NCBI RefSeq assembly: GCF_017590215.1
Contig: NZ_JAFFPK010000044.1
Location: 1 to 60,723, forward strand
Direction of reading: 5' to 3'
DNA from: Clostridium sp. CCUG 7971
GTDB lineage: Bacteria > Bacillota > Clostridia > Peptostreptococcales > Peptostreptococcaceae
DNA: 60,723 bases
A program made the translations under genes and the position numbers. Positions within the stretch are counted from its first letter, which is position 1. Each line of letters starts with the position of its first letter. Shown piece by piece: positions 46,267 through 56,053 of this stretch. The notes beneath the pieces were generated by a model that saw only the letters and a program-made list of their open reading frames with translations, did no database searches and was not told the origin of the DNA.

Positions 46267-47232
46267 ATGGACTATATTTTTTTAGTGCTAGGATTTGTCT
46301 TATTAATAAAAGGTGCTGATGCTTTGGTTGATAGTGCGTCGAATATAGCAAAAGCTCTTAAAATTTCTCCTATTTTTATAGGACTTACTATTGTTGCTTT
46401 TGGTACTAGTACTCCTGAGGCTTCCGTTAGCATTATTGCATCATTAAACCATCAAAATAGCATGGCAATTGGAAATGTAGTTGGTTCTAATATATTTAAT
46501 TTATTAATGGTAGTAGGTACTACTGCATTTATAAAAACTTTATACGTTGAAGAATCTATTTTGCATAAAGAGTTTCCATTAGTCCTAACTGCATCATCTT
46601 TAATGTTACTTCTATCTTTAGATATGTCACTGGGTTATTTTGATGGATTTATATTATTATTATTATTTGTTATGTTTTTATTTTATTTAATGCGTATATC
46701 TCTTACCCCTGGTAATTTTTCTTTATTGAATAAAGAAATTTCTATATCTATAGATTCGGATACTATTGCCATTGATAAAAATAAATCTATTTTTAAATCT
46801 ATAATTTTAACAATAGTAAGCACTGTAGCTATACTCTTCGGAGGTAAAATAGTGGTTGATTCTGCTTCTTCTATTGCAAGTACTTTCGGTGTTAGTAGTC
46901 AATTGATTTCTGTTACAATAGTAGCTATTGGTACATCTCTACCTGAGTTTATTACATCACTTACAGCTGCTACAAAGGGTGAAAGTGCTTTAGCTCTTGG
47001 TAGTGTTATTGGTTCTAATATGTTTAATACTCTATTTGTACTTGGAATGTCTGCATTTGTATCACCTATGAATGTAGAGCCTAAATTAATCATTGACGCT
47101 ATATTTATGATTGTATCCACTGTTATACTATTTATATTTGCATATAGAAAAAATGATATAAGTAAATATGAGAGTCTAACCTTAATTGGATTATATCTTT
47201 GTTATATTACATATTTAATTATGAGTACATAA
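46267..47232 (+). CDS. CaxA/YrbG-type Na+/Ca2+ (cation) antiporter, copy 2
   Basis: A 321-residue paralogue of the gene just upstream, with the same repeated motifs (IVAFGTSTPEASVSIIAS, GNVVGSNIFNLL, IVAIGTSLPEFITSLTAATKGESALALGSVIGSNMFN). The copies align along the full length; the largest differences are in the central loop. ATG at 46267 follows GGGGGTATT and matches the start of copy 1; an upstream in-frame codon at 46246 precedes the ribosome site. It arose by tandem duplication that included the leader. Confidence 0.93.
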   Translation: MDYIFLVLGFVLLIKGADALVDSASNIAKALKISPIFIGLTIVAFGTSTPEASVSIIASLNHQNSMAIGNVVGSNIFNLLMVVGTTAFIKTLYVEESILHKEFPLVLTASSLMLLLSLDMSLGYFDGFILLLLFVMFLFYLMRISLTPGNFSLLNKEISISIDSDTIAIDKNKSIFKSIILTIVSTVAILFGGKIVVDSASSIASTFGVSSQLISVTIVAIGTSLPEFITSLTAATKGESALALGSVIGSNMFNTLFVLGMSAFVSPMNVEPKLIIDAIFMIVSTVILFIFAYRKNDISKYESLTLIGLYLCYITYLIMST

Positions 47233-47258
47233 AAAGGATGATTTGACCATCCTTTTTT
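47231..47258. terminator. Bidirectional terminator
   Basis: AAAAAGGATG and CATCCTTTTTT around a 7-base loop, between convergent genes. Confidence 0.85.
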
Positions 47259-47265
47259 ATGTACA

Positions 47266-49128
47266 TTACTTTTCTATTATCATATCCATTATTAATCCTT
47301 CAAACATATCTTCTAAGTTTTCATTAATATCTAATAAGTAGTCTGGCACACACTCTTCTTCTTCTTCAATGCTTACTTCCTCTATTTCAAATGGTGCAAT
47401 CAATACTTCATCAAAGTTTATATTAATAGTTGGAATACTTTTTACTATCTCCATACATCCATCGTATCCTTCATCTGCTAAGGAAGAATACATATCTAAT
47501 CCTTTTTTATAATATATTCCAGCTAACATATACTCACATTTTTTATTTCCCAGTTTATATCCTTCACTATAATACTTTTCAGCTTCTGAAGAATCATTTA
47601 ACTTAAGGCTTAACTGACCTAAATTATATATAGATTCAACACATTGTTTAGCCCTACCTTTTTCATACCAATATTTAGAATTTATATAATCTTTATAATA
47701 AATATCGTATATCACACCTAACATATGTTGGGCGTATGTATTATCTTCATTTGCAGGAGATTCAAACATAGACTTTGCTTCTTCATAGTTTTCACCATTA
47801 AAATAAATTCTTCCAAGATGTATTTTTGAATTTAAATGATTTTGCTTACTTGATATTTCAAAATACTTTTTAGCATTTTCACTATCATCTAGTTCTTCAT
47901 ATATACATCCTAACTTATAACCTGATTCTACATCTTTATTCTCTAAAGCCTTCTCATACCAAACTATAGCTTCATCAAGATGGTTATCATCTTCATATAG
48001 TCTAGCTAGCTTAATTTGACATGATAAAGTATTAGAGTTTCTTAAATAGTAAGAAATGGCTCTTTCCATATCTCCATTTTTTAAATAAAGATCACCTATA
48101 TTTTCAATTGCACAACTACATCCATCCATAATTGCTTCTTCATAATACTTTATAGCATTATCAAAATCATCTTCTTCAAAATAAAGACCTGCTAAATTAT
48201 TCTTAGCTTCAACCATATTATTTTCTGTAGCCATTTTATAATACATTCTTGCATTTTCTATTTCATTTCTTTTATTATACAAATTACCTAATCTATACTT
48301 AGATAACGCATGATTTTTCTCTATTGCTTTTTCATAATACTCTATAGCTTCCTCATGGTCTTCTTCTCTATCATAAATATATGCTAATCTATGTTGAGAT
48401 AAAGTATCTTCTTGATCTGCACTTTTTGCGAAATATTTCTTAGCCTCTTCAAAATCCTCTTCTATTTCCATGATCAACCCCATATTAAAGCACCCTTTTA
48501 CATGTCCTGCCTTGTATAAATGCTTATATAGGCTTATCGCACTTTTTATATCTTTTTCACTTTGATTTAACACAGCTAAATTATATTTACAATCTTCATC
48601 TAAAAGTATTGACCCTTTTTTGTAATACTCTAAAGCTTCATCTTCTCTTCCTAAAGTAGTGTATAATACACCTAGATTAAAGCATGCCTTTCCAAAGTTA
48701 GAATTAGAACATTCTTTTAACCACTTTTCACTTCTTGCATAATCTTTTAGCTTAAAATGTGATACTCCTAAATTATTTTGAGCTTTTACATGACCTAAAC
48801 TAGCTACTTTTTCATACCAATAAATAGCATATTCGTATCCTCCTGCTTCAAAATACATATTACCTATATCAAAAGCTGCTTCATCATATCCATTTTTATA
48901 AGCCATATTGTACCATTTTTCAGCTTCATTATATTGTCTTTTATCATAATATATATTTCCTAAAGTATATTGAGACTTTACATAGTTATCACTAGCTGCT
49001 ATTTTATATGATTCTATAGCATTATCTAGTTTTCCCATCTTTTCATACACAGTTCCTTTGACATGATATACTTTAGGGTCATTTGATAAATTTTTTATTT
49101 TTCCTATTGAAAATTTCGTACTTTTCAT
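47266..49128 (-). CDS. TPR/Sel1-like repeat protein
   Basis: A 620-residue protein made of about sixteen 34-residue helical repeats (pattern A..LG..Y...ged..A..WYEKA...G) from residue 15 to 560, then a short acidic tail (EEVSIEEEEECVPDYLL). It has no signal peptide, membrane helix or enzymatic motif, so it is probably a cytoplasmic scaffold. Its minus-strand promoter region has two TGTAA copies 11 bases apart (49216, 49227) next to a TATAAT box. Partner unknown. GGGAG precedes the ATG. Confidence 0.85.
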   Translation of the reverse strand: MKSTKFSIGKIKNLSNDPKVYHVKGTVYEKMGKLDNAIESYKIAASDNYVKSQYTLGNIYYDKRQYNEAEKWYNMAYKNGYDEAAFDIGNMYFEAGGYEYAIYWYEKVASLGHVKAQNNLGVSHFKLKDYARSEKWLKECSNSNFGKACFNLGVLYTTLGREDEALEYYKKGSILLDEDCKYNLAVLNQSEKDIKSAISLYKHLYKAGHVKGCFNMGLIMEIEEDFEEAKKYFAKSADQEDTLSQHRLAYIYDREEDHEEAIEYYEKAIEKNHALSKYRLGNLYNKRNEIENARMYYKMATENNMVEAKNNLAGLYFEEDDFDNAIKYYEEAIMDGCSCAIENIGDLYLKNGDMERAISYYLRNSNTLSCQIKLARLYEDDNHLDEAIVWYEKALENKDVESGYKLGCIYEELDDSENAKKYFEISSKQNHLNSKIHLGRIYFNGENYEEAKSMFESPANEDNTYAQHMLGVIYDIYYKDYINSKYWYEKGRAKQCVESIYNLGQLSLKLNDSSEAEKYYSEGYKLGNKKCEYMLAGIYYKKGLDMYSSLADEGYDGCMEIVKSIPTININFDEVLIAPFEIEEVSIEEEEECVPDYLLDINENLEDMFEGLIMDMIIEK

Positions 49129-49515
49129 ATCATACTCCCTATCTATTTTACAACTTATCCATTAATATATCTAATTATATAACATAATTCATTTTATTCT
49201 TTATTATATTTCTATTGTAATTATATTGTAATAATAAGTCTAACGCAATATTTATATAGTTTTATTACGCAATTGTTATATTCTATTATAACCATACAGT
49301 ATAATGTTATGTATAGGGGCATGTACATATTCTATATATTTCAATTACAGTATTTTTATGATTCCAATAAAAAAATTATCAGTATTGTGTAAATTTAATC
49401 ATTTAATCCATTATAAGTTATTATAGATAATTTCTATACTTTTAGATTTAAATCAGAATGATTAAGATTATATTTATGTATTTTAAATTTAATAACTTCA
49501 ACTACTATAGAAATA
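49129..49515. other. Gene-free stretch upstream of the TPR gene
   Basis: Apart from the TGTAA pair at 49216-49231 and AT-rich promoter-like sequence I see nothing here. No short frame with a ribosome site stands out. Confidence 0.45.
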
Positions 49516-49545
49516 AAAATAAGGCTCAAACTAAGCCTTATTTTT
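49516..49545 (-). terminator. Terminator of the secreted hydrolase gene
   Basis: AATAAGGCTTAGTTTGAGCC on the minus strand pairs back with TTATT and ends in TTTTT; it overlaps the stop codon. Confidence 0.75.
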
Positions 49546-51727
49546 CTACATTCATCACATATATTTTCATCCATTGTAGTAGTTTTAACATATTTATTTT
49601 TATTAAAATAATAAAAAAATTATTTTTAAAAATCTTACTTCGTTTTTTGTAACATATAAATAAAAGAGAAGATATTATACAAAAAATAAAAATATATATA
49701 GCTACTGATTTTAGACTTCCTACACCTAAAACTGCATTTTCAGGTGTTATTGTTTCTTCTTGGTCATTAATAGAAGATAAGTAAATACTTTGTAGTACAA
49801 AGTTACCTTGACCAACTGATTTAGATGGTGAAATTTCAACCTTAGAAATATTTGAAGAATCTATTTTTCCCTTAAATTCAGTAAGTGGAATCATAAGTGT
49901 TGAAAGTGGTGTAAAATTTGAATACATTGTCTTAGCATATTCATCCTTAACAGGTATAAGCGCCATTTTACCTGGTTGATACTGTAATGCAGAGCTATCT
50001 AGTGGTGTAGAGATAGTATGCGATGCACCATTTTTATCAATAAGTGTTATATCGATTATCTGATTTATACCTTTATTAAGAGGATTTGTTGAATCTTGCA
50101 TTATCTCAAAACTAAGGGTATTAAATTTTGTGAAATCATTATTCTCTAAAATTTTATAGCTAACTTTATCATTTGCATTTTTAAAATCAAGTAAAACAAG
50201 AGGATAATAGTCTGATAATCCTGGTAATCTTATATTTCCAGCAGTATGCTTTTGTTTGTCTTTACTTGCTATAATTTTTTTGTAATTTCCAGAGAAATTT
50301 TTAAAATCAGATTCAGAATTTGCATCAAATAGTTTATTACTATTTCCCTTAATAAAACTCATTAAGACCTTTTTATTATATAAAGTTCCATCCTTACTAA
50401 CTGATATTTTAGATAGATTACCTTTATCTATAGCGGATTTAGAAAAATCAACAATATATTTACTAGCAAAAGCTCGTTGCTCATTGCCAGGCATAGGTTC
50501 TTTTAGTGTATTACCTTTATCATCAACAAATGAATTATCTTGCTTAAAAATAGTACTATTAAAATTATTATGATTAGCAGAATATAAATATATTAGTTGA
50601 AGGTCTTTTTCTCGTTTTTGTAAGCGCATTGTATCAAAAATTTGACGTCCTTCTAATGTATGAACATCTCCATCAAGTTGAGGTAATACAATCCCAGTAG
50701 GAATATCAGGATACTTTTTAAAAGATGACCAATAGTTTGCTGGTGCTATTGAAATGTTTCCTTTAACATTAAGACCCATCTCTTTCAATATTTCATAACC
50801 TAAAAATAAGTTTTGCCCTCCTCTTGAGTGCCCCACAAGAATAATATTATTAAAATCAATTTTATCTTTCATATCAAAACCATATATATTATTAGTAGTA
50901 TCTTTATTAACACTATCTAAAAGGGATTGCACATGTTTTTTAAAGATTTTACTAAATAAATCTTTTTGTGCTTCATAACGTTTATCTTTATCAGAATCCA
51001 TAGAATCTAAAGAATATACCGGGGTCAAATTCATTCCAAGTGACACAAATCCTTCATTTGCCAATGCTTTCATATTTTCTGAAAAACCAACATCAAAATA
51101 AGTTGATATTCCATTTCCTTGATATGAACCATGTAGAAAAATTACAAGAGGCAATTTTTTTCCATCAGGAACAGAAATAGAACCAGTGTTATTATATGTC
51201 ATATATTTTGAAGTATCTTGCTCATCTAATATGTTATACATCTTATCTTTCAATAAATATTTATCTTTACCTAAGTTATAAGTTGCTACATCATTATACT
51301 TATATTCAGGTGGAGTAACAATAAATGTATCCATAAGATTAGATTCTACAACATTAGTGGTATTCATTTTCTCAAAAACACCCATAGGTACATATATTTG
51401 GTTATTCTCTTCATAATATTTATCTTTTATCAAGGTTCCATTTACACTAACTTGATGATTAGTTTTATCAAAAGTTATGTAGTCTTGTTTATCCTTATAT
51501 GAAATAGTGTATTTGAATGTATTATTTTTTGAATCTTTAGATTCAACTCCTCCTAATTTTTTCATAACAGGGTTTAGGGAAAAGTAAAATACATCTCCTC
51601 CTTCAGTGATTGTTTCAAAACTATCTCCCCCAATCATCAAAGAAGCATATATTTTAGATGGCGAAAATGTAATTACTGTGATAAAACTCAGTAAAAAAAT
51701 AAATAGATATTTAGTCTTTTTAAGCAT
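49538..51727 (-). CDS. Exported serine hydrolase with CAO-N-like domain and C-terminal anchor
   Basis: A 729-residue protein: signal peptide (1-28), a copper-amine-oxidase N-terminal-type domain (about 35-125, ..NGTLIKDKYYEENNQIYVPMGVF), then an alpha/beta hydrolase with LVIFLHGSYQGN (oxyanion region) and VGHSRGGQ (nucleophile Ser, near 300) and a later SANHNNF histidine. A beta domain (500-670) and one membrane helix with a basic tail end it. It is probably a cell-surface esterase or peptidase; the substrate is unknown. GAAAGGAG precedes the ATG. Confidence 0.8.
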   Translation of the reverse strand: MLKKTKYLFIFLLSFITVITFSPSKIYASLMIGGDSFETITEGGDVFYFSLNPVMKKLGGVESKDSKNNTFKYTISYKDKQDYITFDKTNHQVSVNGTLIKDKYYEENNQIYVPMGVFEKMNTTNVVESNLMDTFIVTPPEYKYNDVATYNLGKDKYLLKDKMYNILDEQDTSKYMTYNNTGSISVPDGKKLPLVIFLHGSYQGNGISTYFDVGFSENMKALANEGFVSLGMNLTPVYSLDSMDSDKDKRYEAQKDLFSKIFKKHVQSLLDSVNKDTTNNIYGFDMKDKIDFNNIILVGHSRGGQNLFLGYEILKEMGLNVKGNISIAPANYWSSFKKYPDIPTGIVLPQLDGDVHTLEGRQIFDTMRLQKREKDLQLIYLYSANHNNFNSTIFKQDNSFVDDKGNTLKEPMPGNEQRAFASKYIVDFSKSAIDKGNLSKISVSKDGTLYNKKVLMSFIKGNSNKLFDANSESDFKNFSGNYKKIIASKDKQKHTAGNIRLPGLSDYYPLVLLDFKNANDKVSYKILENNDFTKFNTLSFEIMQDSTNPLNKGINQIIDITLIDKNGASHTISTPLDSSALQYQPGKMALIPVKDEYAKTMYSNFTPLSTLMIPLTEFKGKIDSSNISKVEISPSKSVGQGNFVLQSIYLSSINDQEETITPENAVLGVGSLKSVAIYIFIFCIISSLLFICYKKRSKIFKNNFFIILIKINMLKLLQWMKIYVMNVEK

Positions 51728-51982
51728 TTTTTCTCCTTTCAGATGTTAGTTTTAATTATTTAGATATTTTTATTTATTTGCAACTATAAATAATAAAAAA
51801 TATCCCGTCATTATATAGACGCTCATGACTGTTAAAAAGTTTTTTTGAAAGTAATATATTTTATAAATAAAGTTAAGTGAATGCACTTATAAGTTATTCG
51901 AAGGTAATAATAAACAAGGATAGATATAAAAATAAAATATCTAAAGTTTATCTATTTAAAATACTAAGAAACTCTAGTCTTT

Positions 51983-52312
51983 TTATTGTTGTTCTTCTAT
52001 ACTTATAATATTAAAGCTTGTACCATCATATATTTTTTTATTTTCTAAAATATCAATTTTTAAATATAATATACACGAAAACGCAACTGTATATGTTAGT
52101 ATGAATAGTATAGATTTATAATATTTTCTTTTTAGTGTAAATAACATAGATACACGTATAACCCAAGGAAAAACCATCAGTAGCAATGATATAATAAAAT
52201 ATTCTAAATTATAATCATTGTAAATTATAATTTTCAAACAAAAATAATAATAATAGACCATCAAAGGTACAATTAAGAGTAAATATTTATAATTACTTTT
52301 TATTTTTTTCAT
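51983..52312 (-). CDS. Unknown small membrane protein with three helices
   Basis: A 109-residue protein with three hydrophobic stretches (KYLLLIVPLMVYYYYFCL, FIISLLLMVFPWVI, SILFILTYTVAFSCILYL) and a polar C-terminus. The ATG at 52312 follows GGAGGATAAA; the frame's first ATG lies before that ribosome site. No family recognised. It stands alone. Confidence 0.65.
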   Translation of the reverse strand: MKKIKSNYKYLLLIVPLMVYYYYFCLKIIIYNDYNLEYFIISLLLMVFPWVIRVSMLFTLKRKYYKSILFILTYTVAFSCILYLKIDILENKKIYDGTSFNIISIEEQQ

Positions 52313-52389
52313 TTTATCCTCCATTCTTAGCAGTAAAGTATATAAATAAGAATCCTATTAAAAATTTCAACTAATATTCATCTTTTTAC

Positions 52390-52494
52390 TTACTTTTTGT
52401 CTATTTCTTTTAATATGCAATAGTTTTTATAATAATCGCTTATTAATCTCTCTACTATAAAAACACATATTACCGCTGATATATAAATTAGCAT
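52390..52494 (-). CDS. Possible 34-residue membrane peptide
   Basis: MLIYISAVICVFIVERLISD and a polar tail (YYKNYCILKEIDKK), one membrane helix. GAGG lies only four bases before the ATG, so translation is uncertain. No relative is known to me. The rest of the gap from 52495 to 52722 holds AT-rich sequence and the AEC promoter. Confidence 0.35.
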   Translation of the reverse strand: MLIYISAVICVFIVERLISDYYKNYCILKEIDKK

Positions 52495-52722
52495 TTAACC
52501 TCATTTACTTTTGCTAATTTAAAGTTTAAATAAATTATATAAATTATTTGTTAAGTAGTATTATCATAATTGTAAATAAATTGTAAAATTTATATTATTA
52601 AATATCAACTATTTGTATCCTTAGGAATACTTAAATATTTAGTTATATATCCGTTCTTTACTATTTCATGACTATTAATAATTAAATTAACTATATAATA
52701 TTATATCTAGGGGGTATATTTT

Positions 52723-53643
52723 ATGAATTTCAGGAATATTTTTATGCAAGTATTAGTTTTATTTTTATTAATTTTAGTTGGATATCTAGCAAGGAAAAAG
52801 AGTTTATTAGATGAACATTGTACTTCAAAATTATCTTCTCTCATAATGAAGATTTTTCTACCCTGTACAATAATATCTTCTATGCAGATAGACTATAGCT
52901 CTGATATGATTGGTAAAATAATAAACTTATTAATTATTTCTGTAGTCATGTATTTAATATCATTTTTAATTTCTTATCTACTAAAATTTATTTTTAAATA
53001 CGATGATAATTTAGGAATTTATCAATATGTAATAGTATTTTCTAATGTTGGATTTATGGGGTACCCTGTAGTTGAAGCTGTACTTGGAAGCGAAGCTATT
53101 TTTTATACTGCAATATTTAACTTACCATTTAATTTACTTACAATAACTCTTGGTAGCCATCTTTTATCTAAAGATAAAAATGATTATTCATTTTCCATAA
53201 AATTGCTTATAAATCCAATTATAATATCCATATTTATAGGACTATTACTTTTTATATTTAGCGTTAAATTGCCTATATTTTTAAATCAACCAATCAAAAT
53301 GCTAGGAAGTATTACTACACCACTTTCTATGTTAGTTATAGGTAGTATGCTTTGTGCTTCTTCTGCTTATGATTGTTTTTCTAATAAAAAACTTCACTTT
53401 GTAACGCTTATAAGGCTTATATTACTTCCTTTACTTATCTACTATTTATTTAAAGGGCAAGTTGAAGATAGCATGATTTTAGCTATTCCCATTGTTATAT
53501 CATCTATGCCTGCTGCTGCAAATACAGCCATAATGGCTAGTGAATATAAATCCAATACAGCACTTGCTTCTCAAGCTGTATTTTTTACAACATTATTTTC
53601 TATAGTAACTATTCCATTAATAAGTATGTTCTTATTAACTTAG
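52723..53643 (+). CDS. AEC (auxin efflux carrier) family transporter
   Basis: A 306-residue membrane protein with about ten helices in two inverted halves. FSNVGFMGYPVVEAVLG in the first half and MPAAANTAIMASEY in the second are AEC-family signatures. Bacterial members export organic acids such as malate or amino-acid derivatives; the substrate here is unknown. AGGGGGT precedes the ATG. Confidence 0.88.
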   Translation: MNFRNIFMQVLVLFLLILVGYLARKKSLLDEHCTSKLSSLIMKIFLPCTIISSMQIDYSSDMIGKIINLLIISVVMYLISFLISYLLKFIFKYDDNLGIYQYVIVFSNVGFMGYPVVEAVLGSEAIFYTAIFNLPFNLLTITLGSHLLSKDKNDYSFSIKLLINPIIISIFIGLLLFIFSVKLPIFLNQPIKMLGSITTPLSMLVIGSMLCASSAYDCFSNKKLHFVTLIRLILLPLLIYYLFKGQVEDSMILAIPIVISSMPAAANTAIMASEYKSNTALASQAVFFTTLFSIVTIPLISMFLLT

Positions 53644-53735
53644 ACATAATTTTATAATTTAAATATTTTCCTTATTATGGTATCTTATATATAAAATATG
53701 AAATAATACTAGTATGTTAGATAGGAGGAATTTAT

Positions 53736-53888
53736 ATGGATATAGATTTAATTTTTAAAATAGTTTTACTTATAGTTGTTATAGGTATATCTCTTAAAGC
53801 TATAAAAGCTATTACAAGTCTTGTGTTTAAAATTGCGCTAGTTGCATTTGTAGTTTTATTATTTTATAAAATATTTACTGGTATGTAA
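53736..53888 (+). CDS. Small hydrophobic membrane protein, 50 residues
   Basis: A frame starting MDIDLIFKIVLLIVVIGISL with AGGAGG just upstream; a second hydrophobic stretch (IALVAFVVLLFYKIF) ends the protein, with lysines between. Two helices are likely. A TATAT-rich promoter region precedes it and a terminator follows. No family recognised. Confidence 0.65.
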   Translation: MDIDLIFKIVLLIVVIGISLKAIKAITSLVFKIALVAFVVLLFYKIFTGM

Positions 53889-53903
53889 TTTATGCTATAA
53901 ATT

Positions 53904-53937
53904 TAAAGAGACTATTATAAATATAGTCTCTTTATTA
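53904..53937. terminator. Bidirectional terminator
   Basis: AAAGAGACTAT and ATAGTCTCTTT around a 7-base loop, between the small membrane gene and the convergent acetyltransferase gene. Confidence 0.8.
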
Positions 53938-54450
53938 ATTAATTAAATTTTCATTGTATCTTCCCATAATATATTCATCTACATATCTACCATTTCTAAT
54001 TGTCGTATATTTTTTCTTTCCTTCCACTATAAATCCAAGTGATTTATATAAATTTATTGCTTTATCATTATCACAAAGTACACCAAGTTCTATTCTTACT
54101 AACATGAGCCAATTATCTGCTATATCTAAAAGTTTATTTAATAATTTTTTGCCTATACCCTTACCTTGATATTTTGTATGTACACTTATACCTACGCTAG
54201 CGCTATGTCTAAGCCTAGGAGAACTTTCTACATTAAGAGCTGCCATACCAACTATTTTATAATCATTATCTTCTTTTATTTCTGCTACAAATATATAATC
54301 ATTTATGCTAAGATTTAATGTTTTTTCCCTAATTTTATCTTCTCTTTCGCTAGGCATTGCTAATGTATTTTCCATAACACCTTCCATTGTTCTAAGTTCT
54401 ACTACTTGTTTAGAATCTTCTATTTTTATAGGTCTTATAATTAAATCCAT
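53935..54450 (-). CDS. GNAT-family N-acetyltransferase
   Basis: A 171-residue acetyl-CoA-dependent acetyltransferase. The acetyl-CoA loop is YQGKGIGKKLLNKLLDIA (about residue 95), preceded by VGISVHTKYQG and followed by ELGVLCDNDKAINLYKSLGF. It resembles the L-amino-acid or phosphinothricin acetyltransferase branch; the acceptor is unknown. GGGGGAGAG precedes the ATG. Confidence 0.9.
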   Translation of the reverse strand: MDLIIRPIKIEDSKQVVELRTMEGVMENTLAMPSEREDKIREKTLNLSINDYIFVAEIKEDNDYKIVGMAALNVESSPRLRHSASVGISVHTKYQGKGIGKKLLNKLLDIADNWLMLVRIELGVLCDNDKAINLYKSLGFIVEGKKKYTTIRNGRYVDEYIMGRYNENLIN

Positions 54451-54476
54451 AAATCTCTCCCCCTTAAATTTATATA

Positions 54477-54520
54477 AAAAATACTATCAAATTTTAGTTT
54501 AAAGATTTGATAGTATTTTA
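54477..54520 (-). terminator. Terminator of the exported protein gene
   Basis: AAATACTATCAAA and its complement around a 14-base loop with T runs, about 50 bases past the stop codon. Confidence 0.8.
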
Positions 54521-54567
54521 ATGTAATTTCCTAAGTTTTCTATTTAAATATCAAATATAATTTATAT

Positions 54568-55698
54568 TTACTTTGAGTTTTCTAATTGGTATTGGTTGAA
54601 ATATCTATTAAATTCTTTATCCATATTTTCTAAAATATTTAATATTTCTTCATTATATATATTTATATTCTCAATATAATATGTATTTTCATCATCTTGA
54701 TAGTTATTAAGTTTGTCATTATCAGAAATAAAATTTAAATTTTCAGTATTTGTATTAATTTCATTTTTAGCAACTTCATTAGAAATACCCTTTTCTCTTA
54801 CATAGAATTTATCTACTATTAAATCTTGATATTTATCAGCTTCTATGTCTTTATATTGACTTTTAACTTCATATTCAAAGTCTTCATTCAATTCAAGTTC
54901 AGATAATAACTCATAACCTGTATTTATATTACCTTGAGTTATATTTCTAGAAAAAGCTAATCTTCTAGATTCTATAATGTATTTCCCTTTTCCAAATTTC
55001 TTATCTAGTTCATCTTGTGCATATTTTTTTAACTCATCTGCTGATATTTTATGACCAGCATTTAACTCTCCAAGCTCTACATCTGGAAATAAACTTAATT
55101 GTCTTACACTATCATCATTAGACTTAAGGAAAAATTCAGGTGTATATATTACTTCTATATTATCAATCATATCTTTAGGTTTTTCTACTTCAGGTAATTT
55201 TTCTAATAAAATATTTCCAACTATTGAATACTTTGGTTGTTTTATATCTTTAGAAACCATAGGAAATGTAATATCTTTGCCATTTACTAATTCAACTAAA
55301 GTTTCTGAGTATCCTTCTTTAAGATGAGTACCATCTTCAAATCCTTTTACCTTGTAAATATTATTGCCAACAGAATAATTAACTCTAGTTTGTATTAAAT
55401 CTATAATTTTTTCATATTTGATAGTTTCTCCTGGTTTTACACCCCATTCAAAAAATGGTACCATAAGAAGTAATTCCTTAGTTTTTTCATCTATTCCATC
55501 GACATTTATAACTAAGTATGGGTCTTCTCTTTCTACATAAAGTCCACTTTCTTTCCTTCCTTTTAATTCATCTGCACTACTAATTTCTAAACGATCCTTA
55601 CCTTGGTAATTTTCATAAGCTAATGCAGTGACTGAATTTCCTAGTATTAATATACCTGTTGTTGCTATTATAACCATATTTTTTCTTAATTTAAACAT
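54568..55698 (-). CDS. Exported protein of unknown function
   Basis: A 376-residue protein with a clear signal peptide (MFKLRKNMVIIATTGILILG..VTALA, cleavage near residue 27). The mature part is acidic, mostly polar and has no motif that I recognise; two stretches (EKIIDLIQTRVNYSVGNNIYKV and DELKKYAQDELDKKFGKGKY) look like separate alpha/beta units. ATG at 55698 follows GGGGGTAATT; the upstream in-frame TTG precedes this site. Confidence 0.75.
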   Translation of the reverse strand: MFKLRKNMVIIATTGILILGNSVTALAYENYQGKDRLEISSADELKGRKESGLYVEREDPYLVINVDGIDEKTKELLLMVPFFEWGVKPGETIKYEKIIDLIQTRVNYSVGNNIYKVKGFEDGTHLKEGYSETLVELVNGKDITFPMVSKDIKQPKYSIVGNILLEKLPEVEKPKDMIDNIEVIYTPEFFLKSNDDSVRQLSLFPDVELGELNAGHKISADELKKYAQDELDKKFGKGKYIIESRRLAFSRNITQGNINTGYELLSELELNEDFEYEVKSQYKDIEADKYQDLIVDKFYVREKGISNEVAKNEINTNTENLNFISDNDKLNNYQDDENTYYIENINIYNEEILNILENMDKEFNRYFNQYQLENSK

Positions 55699-55881
55699 AA
55701 TTACCCCCAATATATTCTATAATTTTAAACCTATTTAATATTATCGTATTAAATAAGAATAACTTAATATTATTTTTAAAATTTAATTAATTTTCAATTA
55801 ATTTATAAATTTAATCTAAAAAAAGAACTACATTACGTAATCCTCACTAGTCATTAGAATATTTTATTAAAATCATTAACG

Positions 55882-55925
55882 TTACAGTTTTTAAGTCTAA
55901 GTAAGCTTCTATTTGTGGAATATAT
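55882..55925 (-). pseudogene. Remnant of the gene at 59157-59393
   Basis: Forty-four bases are identical, except for one, to 59162-59205, which encode the C-terminal residues IPQIEAYLDLKTV of the 78-residue protein at 59.2 kb. The stop codon and the rest of the gene are missing. It is a partial duplicate left by recombination. Confidence 0.7.
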
Positions 55926-56030
55926 CTAATTTTTTCTAAAAAATGATATATACTAATGTTTTTTATCTATAATTTTTCATCATCAATACATATTAAGCTA
56001 TACTTTATTTTTGAGTATATATAAATAGCC

Positions 56031-56053
56031 TAACATCAAAGCTAGACTATTTA
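56031..56053 (-). terminator. Imperfect terminator of module A
   Basis: AAATAG-CTA and TAG-CTATTT arms with one mismatch, at the position equivalent to the perfect terminator of module B. On the minus strand it would end the small-protein mRNA after the conserved 3' region. Confidence 0.4.

Noticed and set aside
46137-46319. Plus-strand frame over the decayed riboswitch
   Set aside because: It reads through the terminator hairpin and overlaps antiporter copy 2 in another frame; no ribosome site.
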